DNA from: an uncultured Pirellulaceae bacterium
Lineage (GTDB): Bacteria; Planctomycetota; Planctomycetia; Pirellulales; Pirellulaceae
Assembly (NCBI GenBank): GCA_938083195.1
Contig: CALKCK010000021.1
Coordinates: forward strand, 62,001 to 126,000
Direction of reading: 5' to 3'
DNA length: 64,000 bases
In this document: one piece after another, positions 1 to 9,436 of the stretch
Layout: each line of letters opens with the position of its first letter
Position numbering within the stretch: the first letter of the stretch is position 1
The notes under the pieces: generated by a model
Databases searched by the model: none
The model's input: only the letters and a program-made list of their open reading frames with translations
Told to the model about the DNA's origin: nothing
Position numbers and translations under genes: made by a program

Positions 1-302
1 GTTGATTAGATGAAGTGGATCGGCTGGTTTTGAAAAAAGGACGCCGACCGCAATGAAAGATCAGAGTATCACTAATTGAATGTGATCGACATAGACGCCC
101 GAGATATTTTTTTGATTTGTTAGGCTGCAATTTCTGGGGATGTAACAGTTGAGCCGGCCGTGCGGCGGGCCTCTGGCGACTTTGTCAGATAAAGAGCAGC
201 TTGATCGTGGAAGTTATCTCGTCAGTCGAGCTCATCCACGCCCCTGGGTTCGATCGCGAATTTCGGCGGGGTTAAACAATCTCGCCGATCGCAGCACCAC
301 AT
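1..302. other. Non-coding stretch at window edge
   Basis: I found no convincing reading frame or RNA gene here. The stretch lies downstream of the minus-strand cytochrome c peroxidase gene. A GGTTCGATC string near 249 resembles a tRNA T-arm, but no acceptor stem or other arm accompanies it. Confidence 0.5.
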
Positions 303-1448
303 TTAATTCGAGGGGTTGAGGACACTTTCCCCCGATAAAGCTTTCAAGAACTCAACTAAGAAACCGATCTCTTGTTCAGAGAGGTTCAGCGGAGCCATCT
401 TGTTATCGAGTGAAGGATCGTCCGGTGCGCCGCCTCGATTGTAGAATTCGACAACTTCCTTGAGGGTTTTGACGCTGCCATCGTGCATGTAGGGCGCCGT
501 GAATTCAATGTCTCGCAAAGTTGGAGTTTTGTATTGAAACTCGTGTTCGGATTTTTTCGTTGCCTCGAAACGGCCCTGATCTCGATTAGATTTTCCGAAT
601 CCGACTCCAGTATTGTGGAAGGCTTCGTCAGATAAATTTGAACCCGAGTGACATTTCCAGCATCCGCCCCGACTTTCAAAGATCCACAAACCTTGGCGAG
701 CTTCTTTTGACAACGCTTCGTATTCGGCCGCACGGAAGCGATCGACTTTGGAATTGCCAGAGGTCAGAGTTCTTTCAAAGCTGGCAATGGCCTTGGCTAG
801 ATTTTCGACAGTCACTGTCTGGGGAGTTGGTGATTTCGCATCGCCTCCGAATACGGCATGAAACTGCTCGACGTATTTCGGTTTCTTTTTAAGGTTCTCA
901 ATCACGAGTTCGACGTTGCCTCCCAACTCAGTTTCGCTTTTGAGAGGGCCAAGCACCTGCTGTTCTAACGTGTCGTCGCGCCCGTCCCAAGAAAATTTCT
1001 TACCGAAGACGCGGTTAATGACTGAGGGAGCGTTTCGCTTCCCCATTTTTCCTCCGATGCCGACAGCAATTGGATCCGGGCTCGCAAAACCGTGATCGGG
1101 CTGGTGGCAACTGGCGCAAGATACAGTTCCGTCGGTCGACAAAATTGGATCAAAGAAAAGCTTGCGTCCTAATTTCACTTTTTCGGCGGTTGTCGCATTG
1201 TCGGCGGGAGCCTCGGGGATTCCGTTGAAGCCGCCGGGTATTTTTGTCGCATTGATGTCGGTCGGTAGGCTATCAATGGGAAGCTTAGGTACTTTGCCTA
1301 ACGGCTTGTCATCATCGTTGTCGTAACTTTTTTCCGTCGGTAGTGCCCAACCACAAACGCATGCCGCCGACAGGACGACGGCGACAAGAAGGAGGCAACG
1401 AGACAGAAAGGGTTGCTGAAGACCGAAGTTTGAAAGGTGCAATTTCAT
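303..1448 (-). CDS. Dihaem cytochrome c peroxidase (MauG/CcpA family)
   Basis: This is a probable periplasmic dihaem enzyme that reduces hydrogen peroxide with electrons from small c-type cytochromes, or a MauG-like relative. Two haem c attachment motifs are visible: CASCH at residues 111-115 and CWKCH at 263-267, spaced as in the bacterial dihaem peroxidases. The tract with GRKLFFDPILS before the first motif is typical of the family. I chose the ATG at 1448 because it begins a hydrophobic signal peptide (MKLHLSNFG, then LLLVAVVLSAACVCGWA); the open frame extends 21 codons further upstream. The 381-residue length fits the family. It is monocistronic, and the neighbouring minus-strand gene ends well before it starts. 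Confidence 0.88.
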   Translation of the reverse strand: MKLHLSNFGLQQPFLSRCLLLVAVVLSAACVCGWALPTEKSYDNDDDKPLGKVPKLPIDSLPTDINATKIPGGFNGIPEAPADNATTAEKVKLGRKLFFDPILSTDGTVSCASCHQPDHGFASPDPIAVGIGGKMGKRNAPSVINRVFGKKFSWDGRDDTLEQQVLGPLKSETELGGNVELVIENLKKKPKYVEQFHAVFGGDAKSPTPQTVTVENLAKAIASFERTLTSGNSKVDRFRAAEYEALSKEARQGLWIFESRGGCWKCHSGSNLSDEAFHNTGVGFGKSNRDQGRFEATKKSEHEFQYKTPTLRDIEFTAPYMHDGSVKTLKEVVEFYNRGGAPDDPSLDNKMAPLNLSEQEIGFLVEFLKALSGESVLNPSN

Positions 1449-1556
1449 GGGATTGGCTCGTGAGTAAAATGACTCCCTGATTCTAACGACTTTCGGGAGT
1501 AAAACCAACAACGTGCGGTGTGGATAGTTTTCCGAGAAACGGGGGCTCAGGGCAAA

Positions 1557-2294
1557 TCAAGCCTCTTCCAGGGTCCAGGCAACTACTTTGGCGTGTCTGG
1601 CAAAATGGAGTAAGGGAGCTTCGCTTGGTAATTGGACTCCCATCCAATCGGTCATCGTATTTTCGCGAATAATCGCTTGAGCTTCATGCAGTTGCCAAGG
1701 CTCATGATCGATTTCTCCTCGAAAGATCTTCCCTTGCTCGTTTGCAGAGTAAAGGCAGTAACGCGAAGTCAAAAACTCTTCCAACGAGCCTTGGTTTGCT
1801 TGAAAAGACTTTCCAATGGGACGGTAGTCAATTTTGAATTTGGCGGGAAGTTCGCCAGGGTGAGAGCGAACAGAGCGATATCCGATCCATTGTCCCTTAT
1901 TTTTCTTGTGGGAATCTCCTACCTCAATTTTTGCATCCATATAGGGAAGATGGAAGAATTTTCGAGCGATTCGAACAGCGATAGGATTGGTGGCCTCTAA
2001 ACAGAAAAACCAAACCCCTGGTTTCCCATTGATCGTTACATAGGTCCGGACGTTTAATTCCGGAAAGCCCGACATAAAGGGGACATTGGGGACGTAACGC
2101 GGAGCGACACCAGACATTTTGAAGGGAACCACCCCAATCCACGCAGAACCATCGAAAGTATCGATTTTAAGATTCTCGGGGATTAAACGACGGAGGGCAT
2201 CCTCTTCGATTCTCCAGTGCATAAAAAGCAAGTCGTGCCACTGCATTCGCATTGCCCAACTGCGTTTTGGCAGCGGCCACTTTCGGTCACTCAC
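1557..2294 (-). CDS. DUF2071 (YqjF-like) family protein
   Basis: This 245-residue soluble protein matches the DUF2071/YqjF family from memory of its pattern: an N-terminal MQWHDLLFMHW segment, then a LIPENLKIDTFDG stretch, then VPFKMSGVAPRYVP and FPELNVRTYV blocks. No biochemical role is established for the family, whose fold resembles acetoacetate decarboxylase. The start is a GTG at 2294; an in-frame ATG 14 codons later is a less likely alternative because the family usually keeps residues before it. No signal peptide is seen. It is divergent from the redoxin fusion gene at 2532 across about 240 bases. Confidence 0.8.
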   Translation of the reverse strand: MSDRKWPLPKRSWAMRMQWHDLLFMHWRIEEDALRRLIPENLKIDTFDGSAWIGVVPFKMSGVAPRYVPNVPFMSGFPELNVRTYVTINGKPGVWFFCLEATNPIAVRIARKFFHLPYMDAKIEVGDSHKKNKGQWIGYRSVRSHPGELPAKFKIDYRPIGKSFQANQGSLEEFLTSRYCLYSANEQGKIFRGEIDHEPWQLHEAQAIIRENTMTDWMGVQLPSEAPLLHFARHAKVVAWTLEEA

Positions 2295-2531
2295 CGCCTG
2301 CTTTTCTAATACAGTTGTAATCGGAAACTCCTTAAAAAGTAACGTCTTCAGAACCGTCAGCCACTATCTTCGCTTAACTCAACTATGGGGGACTTTTTTG
2401 GCATCGCTTGCGATTTTAGCACGTAAAAAAGCTGAACGGTTGCTCAGAACGCCATTTCGTCAGTCTCGCATAAAAGTTATCCTTAAGTTTGTTAGTTGCG
2501 TCCAAACGCCCTTTTTTAGTTCGATAGTTTC

Positions 2532-4331
2532 ATGAAATACCGCCTCCGAATTTTTAATACGCTTTTGTTTATCGCTGCTGTTTGCGTAACATCGCCTGTG
2601 TTGGTGGCGGAAGACGCCGAGCGAGAACAGTTGCAAACGGGAGATCTCATGCCAAGTTTTGTTTTAAAAGACTACCAGGGCAACTCTTTCGATTCGTCAA
2701 AGCTCGATAGCGACAAGGCTACTATTGTCGTTTTTTTCGGTGTTGAGTGTCCTTTGGTGAAGTTTTATGTCCCCAAACTGGCGGATTTAGTGAAAAACAA
2801 TCGTGATACTTTGCAAATCATTGGCCTAAATTCGAATCGGCAAGATTCCATCACTGAGATAACAAAGTTCGCAAGCGATCTGAAGGTCAATTGCCCTTTG
2901 CTAAAAGATCCAGCGAACCGCATTGCCGACGCGTTCGGAGCGAGTAGAACTCCGCAAGTTTTCTTGTTTAATTCGAACCAGGAATTGGTTTACCAAGGTG
3001 CGATTGATGATCAATTCACTTATGGAAAACAGAAGTTTAAGGCTTCGAAGAGTTATCTGGCGGATGCAGTTGAGGCGATCAAAAACCAACGGTCTCCCAA
3101 GATTCCAAAAACAGAGACCGATGGATGTATTATTGGGCGTATCCTACCTCAAGACAAAGACAGCAAATCAACCGTCACCTATGCAAATCAAATCTCTCGA
3201 ATTTTGAATGAGCGTTGCGTGAATTGCCATCGCGATGGTGAAGCCGCGCCGTTTAGCTTAACCGATTATGACGAGGTCGTTGGTTGGGCCGGAATGATCG
3301 ATGAAGTGGTCAAAGACCAACGCATGCCACCCTGGCATGCGAACCCCAAGCATGGAAAGTTTAAAAATGATCCAACGTTATCCATTGAGCAAAAAAAACT
3401 GATTAGTGATTGGGTAAAAGCTGGTGCTCCTTTGGGAGACAAGGACGATCTGCCGACTCCTCCGGAGTTTACCGAAGGGTGGCGGATTGGAGAGCCTGAT
3501 GTCGTATTCCAAGTCACAAAAAAACCGTACTCAATACCAGCTGGTGGTGTCTTGCCCTATGAGTACTTCCAAGTCAAAACAAATTTTAAGGAAGACAAGT
3601 GGGTTCAAGCAGCGGAGGTTAGAATTGGCAACCGCGCCGTGGTCCATCATGTCGTCGTAGTTGTTTCGAGGCGTGGAGTTAGACCAGTCCATGGTGAAAT
3701 CGGTTCGGAGTGGTTGACGGCGGCTGCCCCTGGTTCGAAACCGCTGATTCTTTCGGATGGTTTGGCAAAAGTGATTCCTGCAGGGGCAACACTGGTGTTT
3801 CAAGTCCATTACACGCCAATTGGAACCCCTCAGACGGATCTTAGTTCTGTGGGGTTCAAGTTCGTCGATAAAGACCGAGTACGAAAGATCGTAGGCACGA
3901 AACAAGTTAGTGCAAGAGAATTGAAAATCCCTGCGTGGGATGATAGTTATGAAGTCTCAGCCAGTCGAAAGATGCGGCAGGATGCGTTGATGCTTGCAAT
4001 GTTTCCGCACATGCACTGGCGAGGGAAGTCGTTTAAATACACAGCAAAGTATCCTGACGGTCGAAGTGAAGTTTTGCTCGATGTGCCTAATTATGATTTC
4101 AATTGGCAGAACGGATACGAATTTGAGCAACCTAAACTGTTGCCTCGCGGAACCGAAATTCTTTGCGAAGCCGTTTTTGATAACTCAGCGAAGAATTTCG
4201 CCAATCCAGATCCCAGTAAACCAGTAACGTGGGGCGATCAAACCTATGAAGAAATGATGATTGGTTATTTTGACATGGTGCTGCCCGAGCAGGACTTGCA
4301 AAATCGTTTGTCTGAACAACAAGAGCCTTAG
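2532..4331 (+). CDS. Secreted redoxin / haem c / copper monooxygenase-like fusion
   Basis: This 599-residue exported protein combines three parts. After a signal peptide (residues 1-26, ending PVLVAEDA) comes an AhpC/TSA-type redoxin fold. Its active-site region reads FFGVECPLV with one cysteine (C73), so it lacks a CxxC pair. At 229-233 there is a single haem c motif CVNCH, followed by PFSLTDYDEV and MPPWHA, as in planctomycete cytochrome-like modules. The C-terminal third carries histidine clusters (RAVVHHVVV near 372, FPHMHWRG near 494) like copper type II ascorbate-dependent monooxygenases. The combined architecture suggests a periplasmic redox enzyme; its substrate is unknown. I know similar fusions from planctomycetes. 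Confidence 0.8.
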   Translation: MKYRLRIFNTLLFIAAVCVTSPVLVAEDAEREQLQTGDLMPSFVLKDYQGNSFDSSKLDSDKATIVVFFGVECPLVKFYVPKLADLVKNNRDTLQIIGLNSNRQDSITEITKFASDLKVNCPLLKDPANRIADAFGASRTPQVFLFNSNQELVYQGAIDDQFTYGKQKFKASKSYLADAVEAIKNQRSPKIPKTETDGCIIGRILPQDKDSKSTVTYANQISRILNERCVNCHRDGEAAPFSLTDYDEVVGWAGMIDEVVKDQRMPPWHANPKHGKFKNDPTLSIEQKKLISDWVKAGAPLGDKDDLPTPPEFTEGWRIGEPDVVFQVTKKPYSIPAGGVLPYEYFQVKTNFKEDKWVQAAEVRIGNRAVVHHVVVVVSRRGVRPVHGEIGSEWLTAAAPGSKPLILSDGLAKVIPAGATLVFQVHYTPIGTPQTDLSSVGFKFVDKDRVRKIVGTKQVSARELKIPAWDDSYEVSASRKMRQDALMLAMFPHMHWRGKSFKYTAKYPDGRSEVLLDVPNYDFNWQNGYEFEQPKLLPRGTEILCEAVFDNSAKNFANPDPSKPVTWGDQTYEEMMIGYFDMVLPEQDLQNRLSEQQEP

Positions 4332-4535
4332 TCCGTCTTTGGTGCTTGGCCATGCTGGTGTCGTCATCCTCGATTCATTGGTAAATTGCTAGAAAATTGG
4401 GATTCGCGGCTTGAATTCGCAGGTTCGTTACATCTTTGTTACGAAATGATCTGCGATTTCATCGTAGAATAAGGGACGGCGGTAGATGCGGAATGTCCGC
4501 CGTCGAGTCTGCTCTTGTTCCAATGGAATTCAAAA

Positions 4536-5273
4536 ATGGCCAAAACGGTAATACTGACGGTAGAAGATGATCCGGCAATTCGTCGTGGGATCGTCGATTC
4601 GCTGGAGTACACCGGACATCAAGTGCTGCAGGCAGGAGATGGTATTTCGGGTTTGGAAATGGCACTCAAGTCAGAATACGATTTACTTTTGTTGGATCTC
4701 GCCTTGCCCGGGGTTTCCGGGTTGGAGATCTTGAAAAAACTGAAACAAGTACGTCCGACCCAACCGGTGATTATCCTCACGGCAAAGGGAGATGAGCAAG
4801 ATCGAGTACAGGGACTTCGGGATGGCGCCGACGACTACGTGGTAAAACCATTCAGCATTAAAGAGTTGTTAGCGCGAGTCGAGGCGGTGTTGCGGCGCTC
4901 TCCGGAGCGACCTCGAGACGTGCAGTCCGTTGATTTCTCCGGTGGCGTGGTTGATTTTGAACGACGGGAGGTGCGATTTAAATCGCAGAAACCGACGGAG
5001 AGTGAACCTGCACCTACCCGTGCAGAGCTTTCTGAAAAAGAGACGGAGTTGGTTCAGTATCTTGTGGCTAATTCTGGACGTGCGATTTCTCGTGAAGAAT
5101 TACTGTCGAGCGTCTGGAGGCTTAGCCCCAAAGGGATCACAACGCGGACGATTGATATGCACATCGCCCGGCTACGTGAAAAAATGAGAGAAAACAAAGC
5201 AGCGGCGGCTACTATTTTGACGGTTCGTGGCAAGGGTTACATGTGGTCTGTTTGTGAAAAAGGAGGCAACTGA
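4536..5273 (+). CDS. OmpR-family response regulator
   Basis: This 245-residue DNA-binding regulator has an N-terminal receiver domain: acidic pocket E10-D11-D12, phospho-acceptor D54 in LLLLDLALPG, and the conserved lysine K104 in DDYVVKPF. A winged-helix trans_reg_C domain follows (roughly 150-240, with LLSSVWR and RTIDMHIARLREK). I chose ATG 4536 because the receiver begins at once after it; the frame extends upstream to a TTG at 4515. Its stop overlaps the start of the kinase gene (TGATG), so the two are translationally coupled and form a cognate pair. The regulon is not evident from this window. Confidence 0.93.
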   Translation: MAKTVILTVEDDPAIRRGIVDSLEYTGHQVLQAGDGISGLEMALKSEYDLLLLDLALPGVSGLEILKKLKQVRPTQPVIILTAKGDEQDRVQGLRDGADDYVVKPFSIKELLARVEAVLRRSPERPRDVQSVDFSGGVVDFERREVRFKSQKPTESEPAPTRAELSEKETELVQYLVANSGRAISREELLSSVWRLSPKGITTRTIDMHIARLREKMRENKAAAATILTVRGKGYMWSVCEKGGN

Positions 5274-7354
5274 TGCGACGTCCTTGGCAAATTTGGATCC
5301 TGTTTTTCTTTGGACTTGCAATCGTAATCCCGGGAATGGGATGGTTGACAATCATGACCGTTCGTCTCGAGGAAAGCCGCGAAGACGATAGACGCGGGAC
5401 GGAGCTTGCCAGACAGGAAGCAGAACTACAGGAACGGATAAGCAGTGCGCTATATCGATTGGATTTGAAGATTCTTCCTTTAATTGCTCGAGAAGCGGCA
5501 CGCCCGAGTTATTTTTACGACTCATTTTATCAGTCATATGTTCCGGCCGAGGTTTCCAATATTCGAGGGGGCCGAGTGTTGAATCAAAGTGACAGCGATT
5601 CGAGGGTATCGGGAGGAAGTTACCAAGAGGTTCCTTCGCCGTTGTTGTTTCCGCCACCTCAGTTCGTCAAATTTTATTTTCAGATCGGTTGTGAGCAGGA
5701 TCTCCGCTCTCCTCAGATACCGGTGGGAGCCGCGAGATTACTTGCGGAACAACGGTTTGGTCTCAGCGCTCAATCGATTGGATTGAGCGAGCAATTATTG
5801 TTAGAGGCTGAAAATCTGTTTGCTTATGAGATATTGTTGGCCGATCTAAGTAGTGAGTCGAGTGGCGACGTTTCGATTGATCTTGCATCGGCCGAACAAA
5901 ATAGAGACACGCTTTCGCAAAATGGGGCTGAGCAATCCTATTACAAAGTGCCGGCTTTTGAAAAAATTGGAGCGTCGAAATCGAAGTCCAGCGATCTGTT
6001 GAATAAAAATGCGAAGGGTGCGGAAATACCGCAATTGGCTAAAAATAGTAAACAAGCAGTGCAGCAGTCTCGTGGAGCCTCACGCGGTAACGAGGAGTTC
6101 AATTGGAGGTTGCAAAACACGCAAAACCTAACGTCACAACGATGGCAAGAGAACAACTCTGCTAATGTCTATGATGCGAATAACGTGAGTCAAATCGAGG
6201 ATTTGATTGGTCGTTTGGGTCCGGATGTTAATCCAATAGACTCGGCTGGTGTAATGCAGCCTTTATGGGTAGGGGAAAATTTGATTCTGGTTCGCGAGGT
6301 CACTCGGAACGCTACTGATGCTTCGCCAGTCATTCAAGTTTGTTGGCTTGATTGGGTCGCCGTACAAAAAGCACTACGTGCCGAAGTTGAAGACTTGCTA
6401 CCCAATTTTGAATTTGAAGAACTAAAAGAGGATACAGATCTAAACGTGATGACAGCACTGACCACGCTGCCTGTCCAATTGGTCGTCGATAGTTCGAGTT
6501 TGCTTTCGACCCTTGCGATTGGGTCGACCGCGGATCAAAACTCATTTGCAGGATTGCGAGTCGCTTTGTGGGTTGCATGGCTAGGGCTCGCTTTCGCCGC
6601 GGTTGCTTCTGCGACGCTTTTATTTGGGGTTATTCGTCTCAGCGAACGCCGGGCTACATTCGTTTCGGCGGTTACACACGAATTGCGAACGCCGTTGACA
6701 ACGTTTCGGATGTACGCAGAAATGCTTGCGGAAAAGATGGTGCCGCCAGAAAAGCAGCAAGATTATGCCAATACACTTTGTTTGCAGGCCGACCGGTTAT
6801 CACACTTGGTTGAAAATGTTCTCCAGTTCGCTCGACTAGAAAAAGGGGCTGATTTTGGAAGCGTCGAAACGCTTACAGCGGTTGAGTTACTTGGGCGATT
6901 TGAATCAAGAATCAAAGAGAGGGCGGCCGAAGTTGACTGGGAGGTCGGTGTAGAGATTGACGAGTCCATGAAAGATTTCAGGTTCGCAACTCAACCGGCA
7001 ACCGTGGAGCAGATCATTTTCAATTTAGTTGATAATGCTTGTAAGTACGCCCGGCCAAGTTCCCAGCCAAGAATTGATCTGAAAATTTTGCGTCACGGGA
7101 GAACCTTGGCGATTTATGTGCAGGATTTTGGACCTGGTGTTCCCGTTAAATACCGCAAGCGTATGTTTCAGCCGTTTTGCAAATCGGATCAGGACGCGGC
7201 AAATACAGCGCCCGGGGTAGGATTGGGATTGGCGCTCTGCCGGCGGATGGCATCTTCTTTGGGTGGGAAGCTCAAGATTGCAGATCGAAAGAACAGGCTC
7301 GATCGCGATTCAGCAGGAGCTTGCTTTGTTCTTGAGTTGCCAATTCAAAATTGA
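5273..7354 (+). CDS. Sensor histidine kinase with large periplasmic domain
   Basis: This 693-residue membrane kinase partners the response regulator directly upstream. A first transmembrane segment lies near residues 8-31. It is followed by an unusually long periplasmic region of about 390 residues, rich in Ser, Asn and Gln with no domain I recognise, and a second membrane segment near 427-450. The cytoplasmic part has the H-box VTHELRTPL with phospho-acceptor His469, an N-box NLVDNACKY (584-592), a G1 box DFGPGVP and a G2 box GVGLGLALC. The HATPase domain is therefore complete. I see no clear HAMP or PAS domain between the second membrane segment and the H-box. The signal sensed is unknown. 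Confidence 0.92.
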   Translation: MRRPWQIWILFFFGLAIVIPGMGWLTIMTVRLEESREDDRRGTELARQEAELQERISSALYRLDLKILPLIAREAARPSYFYDSFYQSYVPAEVSNIRGGRVLNQSDSDSRVSGGSYQEVPSPLLFPPPQFVKFYFQIGCEQDLRSPQIPVGAARLLAEQRFGLSAQSIGLSEQLLLEAENLFAYEILLADLSSESSGDVSIDLASAEQNRDTLSQNGAEQSYYKVPAFEKIGASKSKSSDLLNKNAKGAEIPQLAKNSKQAVQQSRGASRGNEEFNWRLQNTQNLTSQRWQENNSANVYDANNVSQIEDLIGRLGPDVNPIDSAGVMQPLWVGENLILVREVTRNATDASPVIQVCWLDWVAVQKALRAEVEDLLPNFEFEELKEDTDLNVMTALTTLPVQLVVDSSSLLSTLAIGSTADQNSFAGLRVALWVAWLGLAFAAVASATLLFGVIRLSERRATFVSAVTHELRTPLTTFRMYAEMLAEKMVPPEKQQDYANTLCLQADRLSHLVENVLQFARLEKGADFGSVETLTAVELLGRFESRIKERAAEVDWEVGVEIDESMKDFRFATQPATVEQIIFNLVDNACKYARPSSQPRIDLKILRHGRTLAIYVQDFGPGVPVKYRKRMFQPFCKSDQDAANTAPGVGLGLALCRRMASSLGGKLKIADRKNRLDRDSAGACFVLELPIQN

Positions 7355-7444
7355 GCATTCTCGATTCTAAATTTTTCTGTTAGCCTCGCTCGGTTTCTTC
7401 GTTGTTTTATTGAACCGAAGTCTGTTCCGGTAACTTGCCTTGCT

Positions 7445-7473
7445 TTCACTTGAGCAAGATCGAACGTTACAAT
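7445..7473 (+). promoter_or_regulatory. Candidate sigma-70-type promoter for the DUF4139-like gene
   Basis: TTCACT at 7445-7450 and TACAAT at 7468-7473 are separated by 17 bases. They would place transcription start about 110 bases before the coding start at 7589. This rests on pattern only; the -35 match is partial. Confidence 0.35.
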
Positions 7474-7588
7474 GTTGTTACGTCCCGTTCTCTAAAAACT
7501 ACGTATCATGGCGAGAGTGCAATTTGTTTAGTGGGCCATGGGCGTTCTGGTTCGAATAAATACTTAATAATGAAGGCATGGGGATATC

Positions 7589-9421
7589 ATGATCATTGGT
7601 CGTTTGGCATTGTTTGCCGTTGGTTTCGTGACGCTTCTCACCAGCTCGAACTTGATTTTTGCTGAAAATGAATTCAGTAGTTTGTCGAAAGAATCTGAGC
7701 TGACCTTAACAACTGAAAATATCGTTATTTTTAAAGACGGTTATTTTTTGATTGTAAAAAAAGGGACAGCGAGAACTGATGCGGACGGGAGAGTTTTCAC
7801 GAATGAGGTGCCAGATTCTGCGATCCTTGGATCTTTCTGGGCGATTGCCCAGCAAGGGAGAATTAGCTCGATGGTCGCCGGATGGGAAGCGTCGGAAACG
7901 GAAGATATGCGAGAAAAAAATTGTACGACGGTGATGGAAATTGTAACTGCCAATTTAGGGAAGGCGTGTTCTCTACGAATTAGAGGCGAGAAATCTGAGG
8001 TGGTTAATGGGGTCTTACTTAAGTTGCTTGCCAATCGAGAGCTAATTCCAGAGAAAAGTGCACGGCGTGTCAGGGGGCAGCATGACGGTGGTAGCGGGGC
8101 GATTGAGACTGAGGTCTTAGTTGACACGATTCTAGGGACGCACTTTTTATTGCGCACTGAAACTGGCGATATGATGATCGCTGCTGATTCCGTTTCAAAT
8201 TTGACCGTTGAGGGAATGAAAACGACCGTCGAGCAGAAGGTGAAAAAGTTGACGCGTGAGAAAAAGTTGACGTTCGATTTTGGAACGCCGAACACCGAGG
8301 TTGAATTGAGCTTGATGTACTTCTGTCCCGGAATCCGCTGGATTCCAACCTATCGGTTAAATTTAACAGACAAACCCTCTGTGGCTAATTGGGCGCAAGG
8401 CGTTGGGACTGAGCGGGCATCTGCAAAAATGGCAGAGATTTTGATGCAAGGAGAGATAATTAATGATTCGGAGGATTTGATTGATGTCCCGCTGCACGTG
8501 GTCGTTGGTGTCCCCAATTTTCGATTTAAGGCATCGCCGAGTCCGATGGTGTTGGAGGCGAGTTTAAAGAATGTACTTGCTGAAGCGGCGCCTCAGGTAA
8601 TGCGTAATCAATCGATTGATCAGTTCAGTAATACGATCTATTCGCAGAGTACAAGTGATTTTCGCAGTGCTCGGTCGACCGGTAATTCCGAAGGTATAAT
8701 TGATGGCTTGGCTGGCGATCTAACGACCAGCGGTGGCAACGATCTTTTTGTCTACAAGCTCAAGCCGATGTCACTTAAAAAAGGCGAGCGGGCGAGCGTC
8801 CGGATTCTTAAGGCGGAGATCGCTTATCGAGATGTCTATACATGGGATGTGACGGTTCAGCATTCTCCCCACGAGTTCGCTTCGGGCAATAACCGGAGGT
8901 CGCCGTTAGTTGTTTCAGAGAGCGAAGTTTGGCATCAAGTCGAATTAATAAATGATACTAAAGTGCCATGGACTACCGGCGCGGCGATGCTGGTTGATGG
9001 TTTTCAACCTCTGGCTCAGGAGCTTCTTACGTACACTTCTCCAGGTGGGATTTGTCGACTGCCCATGACCGTCTCAGTGGATTTAAAGGCTGGTGTCGAT
9101 GATCAAGAAACTGGTCGCGAACGGGATGCAGCTAAGTGGCGAAATTCAAGTTACTCACTCGTAAAAGGAAAGATTGCTGCAGAACTTGCCAATAATAAAG
9201 AGTACGAGGTTCCAGTTGAAGTTAGCCTTCGATTTGGAGGCAAAGCCAACGCCGTTTCTAATGAGGGAAAGACCAAACTTGAGGGGTTCAATCCGAACGA
9301 CTGGTCCAACAACGGCGGTGATCCGATCAATAACAGCAGCGTCGTCAAATGGAAAACGTCTGTCGCGCCGGGTGAATGTTTCAAACCAACGGTTGACTAT
9401 GAGTTCTACCTTCGCAACTGA
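7589..9421 (+). CDS. Secreted DUF4139-like protein
   Basis: This 610-residue exported protein begins with a signal peptide (MIIGRLALFAVGFVTLL..., cleavage near FAEN). The early block with VIFKDGYFLIVKKG, and the central block CPGIRWIPTYRLNL followed by MQGEIINDSEDLIDVPL and VVGVPNFRF, resemble the DUF4139 (mucoidy-inhibitor-like) family. In that family a beta-rich surface or periplasmic protein carries a conserved W-P-Y motif and a Gly-x-Pro stretch. Function is unknown. The start at 7589 has a GGGGA ribosome site 4 bases upstream. It follows the two-component pair but has its own 230-base upstream region and a candidate promoter, so co-transcription is not implied. Confidence 0.68.
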   Translation: MIIGRLALFAVGFVTLLTSSNLIFAENEFSSLSKESELTLTTENIVIFKDGYFLIVKKGTARTDADGRVFTNEVPDSAILGSFWAIAQQGRISSMVAGWEASETEDMREKNCTTVMEIVTANLGKACSLRIRGEKSEVVNGVLLKLLANRELIPEKSARRVRGQHDGGSGAIETEVLVDTILGTHFLLRTETGDMMIAADSVSNLTVEGMKTTVEQKVKKLTREKKLTFDFGTPNTEVELSLMYFCPGIRWIPTYRLNLTDKPSVANWAQGVGTERASAKMAEILMQGEIINDSEDLIDVPLHVVVGVPNFRFKASPSPMVLEASLKNVLAEAAPQVMRNQSIDQFSNTIYSQSTSDFRSARSTGNSEGIIDGLAGDLTTSGGNDLFVYKLKPMSLKKGERASVRILKAEIAYRDVYTWDVTVQHSPHEFASGNNRRSPLVVSESEVWHQVELINDTKVPWTTGAAMLVDGFQPLAQELLTYTSPGGICRLPMTVSVDLKAGVDDQETGRERDAAKWRNSSYSLVKGKIAAELANNKEYEVPVEVSLRFGGKANAVSNEGKTKLEGFNPNDWSNNGGDPINNSSVVKWKTSVAPGECFKPTVDYEFYLRN

Positions 9422-9436
9422 TTGGCTCGTGGGCTA

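Noticed and set aside
240..275. tRNA-like GGTTCGATC segment
   Set aside because: No matching acceptor stem, D-arm or anticodon arm could be found around it.
4420..4445. Repeated GTTAC and TTCGT/ACGAA ahead of the response regulator as an operator
   Set aside because: Only five-base inverted arms remain after proper alignment; this is within chance for AT-rich intergenic DNA.
7435..7665. 76-codon frame overlapping the start of the DUF4139-like gene
   Set aside because: It overlaps a gene with a clear signal peptide and contains no protein-like pattern.
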